This document shows positions 14,691 to 22,807 of a stretch of 46,429 bases of DNA, piece by piece. Within the stretch, counting starts at the first letter, position 1. Every line of letters begins with the position of its first letter. Under the pieces are notes generated by a model that did no database searches, was not told where the DNA came from, and saw nothing but the letters and a program-made list of their open reading frames with translations. Both the position numbers and the translations under genes were made by a program. This DNA is from Clostridia bacterium (GTDB lineage: Bacteria > Bacillota > Clostridia > Oscillospirales > CAG-382), in assembly GCA_017516825.1 (NCBI GenBank), contig JAFXBC010000052.1:1-46429 (forward strand), read 5' to 3'.

Positions 14691-16396
14691 TGAACACCAT
14701 TCCCAGAGCCCAGCATCCCCGCCCTCAATGGAAGCGGGAAAGCTGGCAGAACTTAAACGGCACTTGGCAGTTTGAAATAGACAACGGCAGATCCGGTATT
14801 GCAAGAGGTTACTCTGCAAAGGAGCACGCCTTGGCAGGGGAGATCACCGTGCCCTTCTGCCCTCAAAGCAAGCTTTCCGGGGTGGAGTACAAGGATTTCA
14901 TTCTGGGGGCCTGGTACCGCCGCACCGTGGAGATCACGGAAGAACAGTTGGCGGGGAGAGTGGTTTTGCACTTTGGCGCTGTGGATCACGATTGCGTGCT
15001 GTTCGTAAACGGAAATCGGGTGGGCGCTCACGGGGGCGGCTACGTGGCCTTTTCCTTTGAGATCACCCCCTATCTGACCCCGGGGGAGAATATTCTCACC
15101 CTGTACGTCACCGACGACGAGCGGGATCCCATGATCCCCCGCGGCAAGCAAAGCGAGGAATACCATTCCCACGGCTGTGATTATACCCGTACCACAGGCA
15201 TCTGGCAGACGGTGTGGCTGGAGTTTACCCCCAAGTCCTACCTGGCAGAGGCCCACTATTACCCCGACGAGAAAAACGGCACTCTGACGATCCGGGGCAC
15301 TGCCGTGGGCTGTGAGGATCTGACCGTCACCGCCTTCTTTGAGGGAAAAGAGGTTGGCTCCGCCGCCGCGGAAGGGGTGCAGGGAGCCTTCGCCCTGGTG
15401 GTTCCCCTTTCCGAGATCCACCTTTGGGAGGTGGGAGCGGGCAGGCTGTACGACCTGCAGATCTGCTACGGAGGCGACGCCGTGGAAAGCTATTTCGCTT
15501 TGCGGAGCGTGGCATTTGCGGGGGACAACTTCCTCCTCAACGGCAAGAGTGTCTTTATGCGGATGGTGCTGGACCAAGGCTTCTACCCCGACGGGATCTA
15601 CACCGCCCCCACGGACGAGGCTTTGCTCGGCGATATCCTTCTTTCCAAAGCCCTTGGCTTCAACGGCGCGCGGCTTCACGAGAAGGTGTTCGAGGAGCGG
15701 TTCCTGTACCATTGCGACAGGGAAGGTTATCTGGTTTGGGGAGAATATCCCAACTGGGGCTTGGATCATTCCCGCCCGGAGAGTATCTACGGCATCCTTC
15801 CCGAGTGGATCGCCGAAGTGAAGCGGGATTTCAACCACCCCTCTGTCATCGGCTGGTGTCCCTTCAACGAGACCTGGGATCAGGCGGGACGGAAGCAGTA
15901 CGACGATCTTCTTGCCCTGGTGTACCACACCACTAAGGCCATAGACCCCACCCGCCCCTGTATCGATACCAGCGGTAACTTCCACGTGGTGACGGACGTT
16001 TACGACCTTCACGACTATCTGGGCGACCCCGTTGCCCTGCGGGAGCGTTACGTGGAGTTTGAGAACGGCGGCGCCCCTGCGGACAATTTTGCCACCCGTC
16101 AGCACTACACCCCCGGGCTTCCCGTGTTCATCAGCGAATGCGGCGGCATCGGCTGGGCTGTGAACAATGGCTGGGGCTACGGCGGCATTCCTCAAACGGA
16201 AGAGGACTTCTTGAACCGCTTGAAGGGCTGTATGGACGTATTTCTGGATCATCCCCGTATCTGCGGGCTGTGCTACACCCAGCTCACCGACATCGAGCAG
16301 GAGCAGAACGGGCTGTATACCTATGACCGCACCCCCAAGTTCCCGCCGGAAAAGATCCACGCCATCTTTGCCCGCAAGGCGAAAAACGAAGATTAA
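14687..16396 (+). CDS. Glycoside hydrolase family 2 protein
   Basis: 569 residues in the GH2 order: sugar-binding jelly roll (1-180, with WQNLNGTWQFEID and AWYRRTVEI), immunoglobulin-like domain (185-275), TIM barrel (280-560). The acid/base Glu is E395 in FNETWD; the nucleophile is E484 in FISECGG. AAGGAGG precedes the tandem ATGATG start. There is no signal peptide, so it is intracellular. It lacks the C-terminal domains of LacZ-size enzymes and resembles compact beta-galactosidase/beta-glucuronidase-like members; the specific sugar cannot be told. Confidence 0.9.
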   Translation: MMNTIPRAQHPRPQWKRESWQNLNGTWQFEIDNGRSGIARGYSAKEHALAGEITVPFCPQSKLSGVEYKDFILGAWYRRTVEITEEQLAGRVVLHFGAVDHDCVLFVNGNRVGAHGGGYVAFSFEITPYLTPGENILTLYVTDDERDPMIPRGKQSEEYHSHGCDYTRTTGIWQTVWLEFTPKSYLAEAHYYPDEKNGTLTIRGTAVGCEDLTVTAFFEGKEVGSAAAEGVQGAFALVVPLSEIHLWEVGAGRLYDLQICYGGDAVESYFALRSVAFAGDNFLLNGKSVFMRMVLDQGFYPDGIYTAPTDEALLGDILLSKALGFNGARLHEKVFEERFLYHCDREGYLVWGEYPNWGLDHSRPESIYGILPEWIAEVKRDFNHPSVIGWCPFNETWDQAGRKQYDDLLALVYHTTKAIDPTRPCIDTSGNFHVVTDVYDLHDYLGDPVALRERYVEFENGGAPADNFATRQHYTPGLPVFISECGGIGWAVNNGWGYGGIPQTEEDFLNRLKGCMDVFLDHPRICGLCYTQLTDIEQEQNGLYTYDRTPKFPPEKIHAIFARKAKNED

Positions 16397-16403
16397 AAAA
16401 ACA

Positions 16404-16435
16404 GAGAACCGAAGGTCGTCCTTCGGTTCTCTTTT
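16404..16435. terminator. Bidirectional intrinsic terminator
   Basis: Stem GAGAACCGAAGG/CCTTCGGTTCTC with a short loop. It is followed by TTTT on the plus strand and preceded by an A-run of seven, so it can end both the GH2 operon and the convergent sigma factor gene. Confidence 0.88.
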
Positions 16436-16441
16436 GGCATA

Positions 16442-18019
16442 TCAATACGTTTCTCGCACGCCCCAAATGCAAAGGGGCGTTTTCTCTGCGGGGAGTGTGA
16501 GGGAGCCGTCTTCAATGAGGGCTTCCAGCAAGAACGCCGCCACGTCCAAGCGGTGGTAGATCTTTGCGATGGGGGCGCACTGCTCCCGCACGGAAGGCGG
16601 AGTATGCTCTGCCAGGATCTTTTCTGCCAGACGGGAAATTTGGATCATGCAATCCGCCACTTGTTGCGCTATGGGCTTCAACGTTTCCGACAGCTTTTCA
16701 AACACCTCTTTCCGGAACACGGGGAAGTTGGGAGTCAGCTTCCGTCCGTTTCGGAAGACGATGTTTTCCCGCGCCAGATACTCCAGAATCCATTCTTCTT
16801 CGGAGGATTCCTTGCCAAGGATGGCATCACCAAGAGCTTCGGATTTTTCCGGGAAGCAAGCGTGGTCGTAACGCTGATTCTTCTCCAGAATTCTGTAATT
16901 TTCAGCGGAATACCATGCGTTCCACGCTTTGTTATAGGTCTTCATGGTGATGCCGTAGAAATGACTGTTGGCATAGTCGTTGTCGTGCCCGAACACCCAG
17001 CCCACCCCGTTCCCGGAGGGAAGGGGCGGCATTTCGCCCACGGGAGAGAGTTCCTTCGCTTTTTGGAACCCTTGGGTAAAGGCGATGTTCAGCAGGGCGA
17101 ACAGCAGGCGGTTATCGTCGTAATCGTTGCCTTTGAACTCCAGCTTGCGCGCCTCCGGCAGCAACGCCTTGGCTTCTTCAAGCAGCTTGCCTGCCAATTC
17201 CTTGTAGATGTGGGAGGTCTTGGCCGCAACCTCCTTTTCGTAAACGTCCGTTAAGATCACCAAATTGGTGCGGTAGCGATCCCCCTCCTTTTTCAGCACC
17301 TTTGCTTTCAGGAGAATCTCCAATTCATCCTCCAGATAGGGCATGGGCACACCCGTTTCCAAGGAAAGCTCCTGTCCCGTCATGGCGGTGTAGTACGCCG
17401 CCAAGAGGATAGAGCCGGGGAGTTTCCGTCGGAACAGCTCCTCATATTCGTTTTTGGAACCCCAAAAGTTCACACGGAACACGCCAGGGTTGTAGCTTTT
17501 TTCACCCAATTGTCTTGTCATACCGATTCCTTCTTTCAATAATTTCCGCGTCTTGAACAGGTGATATTTCACCATCTCCACGCTGATGTTTTGTTCCCTT
17601 GCGATCTCCGAACAGCTTTTTCCATCCATGTAATAGGCAACGCACACCTCACGGTTGGTTTTGGTGAGCAACGCCAGCTCCCGCCGCAAGCGGAAAAGCT
17701 CTTCGCTTTCTTCCGTAGAAGACAGATAGGAATCCTCCGCAGAGGGCGCAGTTCCTCCCATCGGATCGGTGTCTTCGGTGGGGAGCGCCTGCTTGGCCTT
17801 TTGCTTCAGAAACTTGCGGAAGGTGTTTTCCGCAATCTTCCATACAAAACCCCAGAAGGATTCTTCCTTTTCCAGCCGCTCCGCCGAGGAAAGCACCTGG
17901 CAGACGATCTCTCCCGTGAGATCCTCCACGTCCTCTTTGTCATACAGGCGGGCAAAGGCGTAGCCGTAGATAGCGGTTAAGTTTTCCGATAGTAGCTTGG
18001 AGGCTTGCTGTTTGGTCAT
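16442..18019 (-). CDS. ECF-type RNA polymerase sigma factor with ~350-residue C-terminal extension
   Basis: 525 residues. Region 2 is at about 8-75 (AFARLYDKEDVEDLTGEIVCQVL, then FWGFVWKIAENTFRKFLK). Region 4 is at about 115-165, with the helix-turn-helix SCSEIAREQNISVEMVKYHL. A typical ECF factor ends there. Here about 350 more residues follow, beginning with a winged-helix-like part (LSLETGVPMPYLEDELEILLKAKVLKK) and then a helical domain. No anti-sigma gene is adjacent, so the extension may do the sensing or self-inhibition. AAGGAG stands before the ATG. Upstream gene is the GH26-like lipoprotein, ended by its own terminator. Ligand and regulon unknown. Confidence 0.85.
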   Translation of the reverse strand: MTKQQASKLLSENLTAIYGYAFARLYDKEDVEDLTGEIVCQVLSSAERLEKEESFWGFVWKIAENTFRKFLKQKAKQALPTEDTDPMGGTAPSAEDSYLSSTEESEELFRLRRELALLTKTNREVCVAYYMDGKSCSEIAREQNISVEMVKYHLFKTRKLLKEGIGMTRQLGEKSYNPGVFRVNFWGSKNEYEELFRRKLPGSILLAAYYTAMTGQELSLETGVPMPYLEDELEILLKAKVLKKEGDRYRTNLVILTDVYEKEVAAKTSHIYKELAGKLLEEAKALLPEARKLEFKGNDYDDNRLLFALLNIAFTQGFQKAKELSPVGEMPPLPSGNGVGWVFGHDNDYANSHFYGITMKTYNKAWNAWYSAENYRILEKNQRYDHACFPEKSEALGDAILGKESSEEEWILEYLARENIVFRNGRKLTPNFPVFRKEVFEKLSETLKPIAQQVADCMIQISRLAEKILAEHTPPSVREQCAPIAKIYHRLDVAAFLLEALIEDGSLTLPAEKTPLCIWGVRETY

Positions 18020-18056
18020 GCCGTGACTCCTTCGATTTTTGAAAGCTTTCGTTTAT

Positions 18057-18083
18057 ATAGTATCGGTTTTCGGAATCGGTTAA
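18057..18083 (-). promoter_or_regulatory. Candidate (auto)regulatory site before the sigma factor
   Basis: On the minus strand TTAACCG lies about 16 bases from TACTATAT, and AACCGAT is directly repeated 13 bases apart. An AAC-containing -35 is what ECF promoters show, so self-regulation is possible. No housekeeping -35 is visible. Confidence 0.3.
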
Positions 18084-18093
18084 CGTGTTTTTC

Positions 18094-18128
18094 AAAAAAA
18101 GAAGCGCCCTCTTTTTGGAGGACGCTTC
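18094..18128 (-). terminator. Terminator of the GH26-like lipoprotein gene
   Basis: Minus-strand stem GAAGCG-CCTC/GAGG-CGCTTC with one internal mismatch, followed by seven Ts. Confidence 0.85.
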
Positions 18129-18135
18129 GGGAAGC

Positions 18136-20043
18136 TTACTTCGTTTCGCGGATGTAGTCGCCCAGAGCCTTGATAGCGCCCATGGTGTTTTCATCCAGCT
18201 TCAGATAGTTGGTGACCTCGTCGTACTGGCCGTCGCCGTCGGCGTCCGCATAGTCGTTGCAGGAGAACCAGATGGCCAGCTTGATGTTCTTGCAGAAGGC
18301 GTTTTCGGGCTTCTGGTTATTGCGGAAGCATTCCAGCATACCCTTCACCCACTGCTCCTGGAGCTTGGCGTTTCTGGCGGGATCTGCGAAGATATAGCCA
18401 TTTTTGCCCCAATCGTAGAAGGCCTCGCCGCCTGCGCCGCAAGCGAACTCACCGATGATCCAGGGATGGTTCTCAAAGTAGGGAAGCATCTTGTTTGCGG
18501 TCTCGGTATACATGGCCTTGAAGGAGGCGGGAGCGGCACCGTTCGTACCGTTGTTCATCTGGTAATGGGTAATGCCCAGCATCTGCACGTAGTCCGCACC
18601 GGGCATATAGCACATAGCCTCGCCCCAGTTGCTGTAAGGACAGGAGGTGGAGATGGGGTTGAAGATCCAGATACAGTTGTCAACGCCCTCCTCCTCGAAG
18701 ATGTTGTACATATGTCTCCAGGTCATCTGGAAGATATCGGGATCGATGAGGGTCATCATACCGCAGTAGTCCGTCCAGTCGGTGTTCATCTCGTTGTTCA
18801 GACGGAACAGCACGGGCTTGCCGTATTCCTTCAGCGCTCTTGCCAGGTTGCGGAAATGATCGTCCAGCTTGCCTCTGAGGATGTCGAACATGGGAGTATA
18901 AACGCCGCCGGTGGCGTTGTTGGTGACGGTGAACTGGTAGGTCAGGTTGAAGATGGGCTTGCCGTTCTTGCCGTCGCCGCCTGCGTGCTTGGCGGCACGC
19001 TCCATGACTTCCTCGGGGCCGGAAAGATTGTCGTACCAGCCTACGTGGAGGTAGGTCATATACACGTCGGGGGTAGCGTTGATGGCCTCCTCGCCCCACA
19101 GCCAGTTGGTGTAGGTGTCGTCGTTGCCCTGGTGGAAGGCGCCGAAGCCCACGTCGGTACGGTTCATCAGGGACTCATAGTAAGCGGCAGTCTCTGCGTT
19201 CCAGTTGGGGTTGGCCTTCACCTCGTAGGAGGTAAAGCCGTTGGCGGGGACACCCACACGGTCGATCTCCGCGAAGCTTGCGATCATGGCGTCAAACTCG
19301 TCCAGCATCTTGGCGTCGGACTTCATGACGAACAGGTAGAAATACTCGTAGGATGCGGTGGGACGGATGATGGCGATCTGGTAGAAGGGGAACCGGATCT
19401 TGGCGCCCAGATTGATCTTCATGCAGTAGGTCTTTACGGTGTAGTCGCCTACCACCACCTCCTGCACGGCACGGGTGCGCATGATCTGGTTCTTGGAAAG
19501 GAAGTTCAGATCGTCGATCTGCTCCACCAGCCACTCTCTCATATAGAGGTCGTAGCCGTTCTGGTTGTCACCGTAGGGGTTCTGATCCTCGTAGGTGACG
19601 GTGAGGCAGTAGTTTTCGGTCTTGTACTGGGAGCGGAACTTACCCAGAGAGAAATCCGCCTCTGCAACCCCGGGCAGGGTGAGCATATAGCCCTCTGCGG
19701 GAACCACGGCACGGGTAGCGGTCTCCCCAGCGAACAGGTAACGCACGTCGGTGTTGGCACCGGGGGCAACTACCTTGTCTGCCTCGTTGCCGTTTTCGTA
19801 AACGGACAGATCGTAAATAGAATCGGGGCCGGTGAGACCTGCACCTTCATCGGCGTAAAGATCGTTCCACGCCTCGCCTGCGGTGGGATCGGGTGTTTTC
19901 ACAATGCTTTCCTCCTGGGAAACGGTTTCGCTTTCGGTGGATACGGTGGGTTGGGAAGAGGTGACGTTCTCGGTGCCGTTACAGCTTGCCAAAAGTCCCA
20001 GCGGAAGCATACACAGCGCCAGAAGCAATGCTAATTTCTTCAT
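18136..20043 (-). CDS. Lipoprotein with GH26-like glycoside hydrolase domain
   Basis: Start ATG 20043 has AAAGGAG upstream and opens a lipoprotein signal peptide ending at LLASC (Cys21). A Ser/Thr/Glu linker and a beta-rich region of about 200 residues come next. A TIM-barrel domain resembling beta-mannanase family GH26 follows: acid/base candidate E418 in RLNNEMNTDW, nucleophile candidate E532 in PWIIGEFACG, and WIFNP strand. 635 residues. It is held on the outer face of the membrane and may cut beta-mannan-type glycans; substrate is inferred from the fold only. Own promoter and terminator. Confidence 0.8.
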   Translation of the reverse strand: MKKLALLLALCMLPLGLLASCNGTENVTSSQPTVSTESETVSQEESIVKTPDPTAGEAWNDLYADEGAGLTGPDSIYDLSVYENGNEADKVVAPGANTDVRYLFAGETATRAVVPAEGYMLTLPGVAEADFSLGKFRSQYKTENYCLTVTYEDQNPYGDNQNGYDLYMREWLVEQIDDLNFLSKNQIMRTRAVQEVVVGDYTVKTYCMKINLGAKIRFPFYQIAIIRPTASYEYFYLFVMKSDAKMLDEFDAMIASFAEIDRVGVPANGFTSYEVKANPNWNAETAAYYESLMNRTDVGFGAFHQGNDDTYTNWLWGEEAINATPDVYMTYLHVGWYDNLSGPEEVMERAAKHAGGDGKNGKPIFNLTYQFTVTNNATGGVYTPMFDILRGKLDDHFRNLARALKEYGKPVLFRLNNEMNTDWTDYCGMMTLIDPDIFQMTWRHMYNIFEEEGVDNCIWIFNPISTSCPYSNWGEAMCYMPGADYVQMLGITHYQMNNGTNGAAPASFKAMYTETANKMLPYFENHPWIIGEFACGAGGEAFYDWGKNGYIFADPARNAKLQEQWVKGMLECFRNNQKPENAFCKNIKLAIWFSCNDYADADGDGQYDEVTNYLKLDENTMGAIKALGDYIRETK

Positions 20044-20083
20044 AGCCAAAAACTCCTTTTCACGATATTTCTTTTCGGGAAGT

Positions 20084-20112
20084 ATTATACAGGAAAACCT
20101 TCCTTTTTTCAA
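20084..20112 (-). promoter_or_regulatory. Sigma-A promoter of the GH26-like lipoprotein gene
   Basis: Minus-strand TTGAAA, 17 bases, TATAAT, 40 bases before the start codon. Confidence 0.8.
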
Positions 20113-20133
20113 TAGAAATTCTGTAAAAAATAG

Positions 20134-20161
20134 AAAAAGTCTCTTGGAAAAGAGACTTTTT
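20134..20161 (-). terminator. Terminator behind rpsU
   Basis: Twelve-base stem AAAAAGTCTCTT/AAGAGACTTTTT with a four-base loop, 16 bases after the rpsU stop. The symmetric A/T ends could work in both directions. Confidence 0.85.
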
Positions 20162-20176
20162 CGATCAGAACCCTGA

Positions 20177-20353
20177 TTATCTGAATTTGCGCTTTCTGGC
20201 TGCTTCAGACTTCTTCTTACGCTTTACGCTGGGCTTCTCATAGTGCTCACGCTTGCGCAGTTCTGCCTGAACGCCGCTCTTGAGGTAAGATCTCTTGAAT
20301 CTACGGAGAGCGCTGTCAATGCTTTCGTTCTCCTTAACGTGGATCTCTGCCAT
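20177..20353 (-). CDS. rpsU: 30S ribosomal protein S21
   Basis: A 58-residue basic protein. It begins [20 protein letters not shown] and ends in the Lys/Arg-rich tail [15 protein letters not shown], which fits S21 throughout. S21 binds the small subunit near the anti-Shine-Dalgarno and helps initiation. AGGGAG stands before the ATG. It has its own promoter 60 bases upstream and a terminator, so it is a separate unit just downstream of the infC operon on the same strand. Confidence 0.95.
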   Translation of the reverse strand: MAEIHVKENESIDSALRRFKRSYLKSGVQAELRKREHYEKPSVKRKKKSEAARKRKFR

Positions 20354-20413
20354 CTGTAATTTTCACTCCCTTGTGGAAGGCGATTGACCGCCTACTTAGT
20401 TTCAAACAAATTG

Positions 20414-20442
20414 ATTATATCAAACAATTCGACATTTGTCAA
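20414..20442 (-). promoter_or_regulatory. Sigma-A promoter of rpsU
   Basis: Minus-strand TTGACA, 17 bases, TATAAT, a near-perfect consensus as expected for a ribosomal protein gene. Confidence 0.9.
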
Positions 20443-20483
20443 CAGTTTTTTCAAAAACGGTTCAACAAATTGTCACAGTCTTC

Positions 20484-20843
20484 TTACAGACCGAGAGCAG
20501 CCTTAGCAGTCTCGACAAGCTTTGCGAAAGCTTCCTTGTCGTTGATAGCCAGCTCGGAGAGCATCTTTCTGTTCAGCTCGATGCCGCTCTTCTTCAGACC
20601 GTTCATGAAACGGGAGTAGTTGATGCCGCAAACCTTGCACTGTGCAGAGATACGGGTGATCCAAAGAGCACGGAAGTCTCTCTTCTTCTGCTTTCTGCCG
20701 ATGTAAGCGTAGTTGCCGCTCTTCAGAACAGCCTGCTTAGCCATCTTAAAGTGTTTGCTCTTAGCGCCCCAGTAGCCCTTAGCCAGCTTCAGGGTCTTGT
20801 TTCTTCTCTTCTTAGTGCTCAATGCACCCTTAATTCTTGCCAT
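20484..20843 (-). CDS. rplT: 50S ribosomal protein L20
   Basis: 119 residues, normal length. The [26 protein letters not shown] start, the [17 protein letters not shown] block and the C-terminal [23 protein letters not shown] are typical. It is needed early in large-subunit assembly. In Bacillus L20 also binds the infC leader and represses this operon by premature termination, and a matching attenuator is visible here upstream of infC. Last gene of infC-rpmI-rplT, 22 bases after rpmI. Confidence 0.97.
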   Translation of the reverse strand: MARIKGALSTKKRRNKTLKLAKGYWGAKSKHFKMAKQAVLKSGNYAYIGRKQKKRDFRALWITRISAQCKVCGINYSRFMNGLKKSGIELNRKMLSELAINDKEAFAKLVETAKAALGL

Positions 20844-20865
20844 TTTTTACAATCCTCCGTTTTTC

Positions 20866-21063
20866 TTACTGGTAGGGAAGCTGTCTCTTCAGATCGTGCA
20901 TACGAGTTGCGGAAACGTAAGCAGTCTTGCGGAGAGATCTCATGCGCTTGGAGGTCTTGAGCCCGGTGTTATGACGGGTGCTCATGTGTCCTCTTTTCAA
21001 TTTGCCGGTGGCGGTAAAGCTGAAACGCTTTGCGGACGCCTTGTGTGTCTTCATCTTACCCAT
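20866..21063 (-). CDS. rpmI: 50S ribosomal protein L35
   Basis: 65 residues of the L35 type (KMKTHKASAKRFSFTATGKLKRG, then RHNTGLKTSKRMRSLRK). The ATG overlaps the last codons of infC by eight bases. AAAGGA within infC serves as ribosome site. Confidence 0.96.
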   Translation of the reverse strand: MGKMKTHKASAKRFSFTATGKLKRGHMSTRHNTGLKTSKRMRSLRKTAYVSATRMHDLKRQLPYQ

Positions 21064-21610
21064 TTGTTTCGGTTCCTTTCGATTTGTTTTTGTTATCAGT
21101 CTTCTTGGGGCTGAGCATCATGGTCATGTTACGACCGTCCAGCAGGGGGGCTTTGTCGATGGAAACGATATCGCCACAGCCGTCGGCGAAACGCTTCAGA
21201 AGCTCCAGACCTACTTCGGTGTGGGCCATTTCACGCCCGAAGAAGCGTACGATTACCTTTACTTTGTTGCCTTTTTGCAGGAATTCAATGCAGTGCTTCA
21301 GCTTGGTGTTGAAGTCGTGGGTGTCGATCCGGCAACGGAGCTGGATCTCCTTCAGTTCCACGGAGGGCTTCTTCTTGCGCTGCTCTTTTTCCTTCTTTTC
21401 CTTCTCGAAGTGATACTTGCCGTAGTCCATGATTTTGCATACGGGAGGCTTGGAATCGGGGGAAACTTCCACCAGATCCAGACCCTGATCCCCTGCAATG
21501 CGGAGAGCTTCGGAAGTCTTCATGATCCCCAACTGCCCCTCGGGACCGATGACACGGACCTCGGTGGCACGGATCGCTTCATTGACCAGTGTTTTGTCTG
21601 CGGTTGCTAT
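21056..21610 (-). CDS. infC: Translation initiation factor IF-3, ATA start codon
   Basis: IF-3 checks start-codon pairing on the 30S subunit. The IF-3 N-domain (ADKTLVNEAIRATEVRVIGPEG), the basic linker (HFEKEKKEKEQRKKK) and the C-domain (VELKEIQLRCRIDTHDFNTKL, then VKVIVRFFGREMAH) are complete. No ATG, GTG or TTG is usable at the 5' end. GGAGGT at 21618-21623 stands seven bases before ATA (21608-21610), giving 184 residues. The in-frame GTG and TTG lie within or before the Shine-Dalgarno itself. A non-canonical AUU start that IF-3 itself rejects is the classic infC autoregulation; ATA here should act the same way. Confidence 0.92.
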   Translation of the reverse strand: MATADKTLVNEAIRATEVRVIGPEGQLGIMKTSEALRIAGDQGLDLVEVSPDSKPPVCKIMDYGKYHFEKEKKEKEQRKKKPSVELKEIQLRCRIDTHDFNTKLKHCIEFLQKGNKVKVIVRFFGREMAHTEVGLELLKRFADGCGDIVSIDKAPLLDGRNMTMMLSPKKTDNKNKSKGTETNG

Positions 21611-21630
21611 GGTAGGCACCTCCAAATAAA

Positions 21631-21675
21631 ATTCAAAAAAGAAAACCGTAAAGAAGTTTTTCGACATCTTTACGG
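21631..21675 (-). terminator. Attenuator (L20-leader type) before infC
   Basis: Minus-strand nine-base stem CCGTAAAGA/TCTTTACGG followed by TTTTCTTTTTT, lying about 20 bases before the infC ribosome site and well downstream of the operon promoter. A terminator in a leader must be conditional. The Firmicute L20 leader, where L20 binding favours this structure, is the obvious model. Confidence 0.8.
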
Positions 21676-21811
21676 CGCGGGAAAACAAGGCTTGACACCC
21701 AAACGGACAGATTGACTCTGTCATTTTCAAGACTATCAACCATGCCGACCCTTTGCCGCAAGGTGAAAGGTTTCTCTGCCGAAAAACACTTTGCTTCTTT
21801 TTTACTGACGC

Positions 21812-21840
21812 AGTATACCATAGTTTTCCCGGTTTGTCAA
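21812..21840 (-). promoter_or_regulatory. Sigma-A promoter of infC-rpmI-rplT
   Basis: Minus-strand TTGACA, 17 bases, TATACT. Transcription should start near 21805 and give a leader of about 195 bases. It holds the attenuator and no recognisable small gene. Confidence 0.88.
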
Positions 21841-21918
21841 TAGGTTTTTCACAAAAAATGATTTTTCTTCATACTCTTTCTGTGAACAACTTTTGCAAAA
21901 GAGAAAGGGAGCGTTTTT

Positions 21919-22662
21919 ATGCCGGAACTGTTTTTGAGCCCTTCTACCCAGGAATTCAACATCTACTACGACGGGAGCGGCAGCGAAGAATACTACATGA
22001 ACCTCATCGCCAACGCCATGGAGCCTTATCTGGTGGCTTCCGGGATCGCCTTCACACGGAACGACCCGGCAGGGACTGTGGGGAACTCCGTACGCCAATC
22101 CAACGCGGGGAATTACGGGCTGCATTTGGCCCTTCATTCCAACGCCTCGGGGAGCGCCAACCCCGGCAGACAGCAGGGGACGGACGTTTACTACTACGCC
22201 ACCAGCACCCGCGGGAAGGCGGCGGCAGAGCTGTTTGCCGAGAACTTAAAGGACGTCTACCCGGACCCTGCCAAGGTACGTGCCTTGCCCACCACCTCTC
22301 TGTACGAGCTGCGGTACACCCGGGCGCCTTCCATTCTGGTGGAGATCGCTTATCACGATAACGCTGCGGATGCGGAATGGATCAAGAACAACATCCAAGC
22401 CATCGCCCGCAACCTCTCCCTGTCCGTGGCGGAATACTTCGGCGTGCCCTTGGTGGATCCTCGACCCACTCGTACGGGGATCGTCCGTACCCAGGGCGGC
22501 AGGCTGAACGTGCGGGAACAGCCAAGCACCGATTCACGGGTGCTGGGACAGCTTGCCAACGGTACCGCCGTCACCGTTACCGGCCAGGACGGGAATTGGT
22601 ACCTCATCAACTATAACGGCCTCGTGGGGTTCGTGTTCGGGCAGTATCTGGAATTGACGTGA
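21919..22662 (+). CDS. N-acetylmuramoyl-L-alanine amidase with SH3 domain
   Basis: 247 residues. The Amidase_3-type catalytic part (about 1-175) has the glutamate YYDGSGSEEYYMN, the zinc-site HSNASGSANPGRQQGTDVYY and the second Glu in ILVEIAYHDN. The opening histidine motif of classical Amidase_3 (usually GHGG) is replaced by YYDGSGSE, so activity should not be assumed. A bacterial SH3 domain follows (190-247: GRLNVREQPSTDSRVLGQLANGT). There is no signal peptide. AAAGGGAG precedes the ATG. It may act in the mother cell or at lysis, as inferred from absent export signal. Confidence 0.85.
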   Translation: MPELFLSPSTQEFNIYYDGSGSEEYYMNLIANAMEPYLVASGIAFTRNDPAGTVGNSVRQSNAGNYGLHLALHSNASGSANPGRQQGTDVYYYATSTRGKAAAELFAENLKDVYPDPAKVRALPTTSLYELRYTRAPSILVEIAYHDNAADAEWIKNNIQAIARNLSLSVAEYFGVPLVDPRPTRTGIVRTQGGRLNVREQPSTDSRVLGQLANGTAVTVTGQDGNWYLINYNGLVGFVFGQYLELT

Positions 22663-22669
22663 TTTTTAT

Positions 22670-22699
22670 GGAACCTTCTTTTCGGAAAAAGAAGGTTCC
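22670..22699. terminator. Hairpin behind the amidase gene
   Basis: GGAACCTTCTTTT pairs with AAAAGAAGGTTCC across a short loop, eight bases after the stop codon. No T-run follows, so termination is likely but not certain. Confidence 0.55.
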
Positions 22700-22750
22700 A
22701 CACCTCCAAGAAAACCTGATTCGGAATGAAAAGTTTTTGAGGAGAGAGCA

Positions 22751-22786
22751 CGAGAGAGGGGCTTTTTTCAAAAAGCCCCTCTCTCG
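22751..22786. terminator. Long perfect hairpin between convergent genes
   Basis: A 17-base perfect stem CGAGAGAGGGGCTTTTT/AAAAAGCCCCTCTCTCG with a two-base TC loop. It lies between the amidase and the lipoprotein gene and probably ends both transcripts, though the T-run is inside the stem rather than after it. Confidence 0.6.
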
Positions 22787-22807
22787 TATCATTTTACTTA
22801 TAACAAA

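Noticed and set aside
14753..16360. A 500-codon minus-strand frame opposite the GH2 gene
   Set aside because: Antisense shadow of a gene with verified catalytic motifs.
18085..20034. A 649-codon plus-strand frame opposite the GH26-like lipoprotein gene
   Set aside because: Antisense shadow; the minus frame has signal peptide, promoter and terminator.
21840..21918. A sporulation-sigma promoter before the amidase (CATACTCTTT-like -10)
   Set aside because: Only a partial -10 match and no convincing -35 at the right distance, so it is not listed as a feature.
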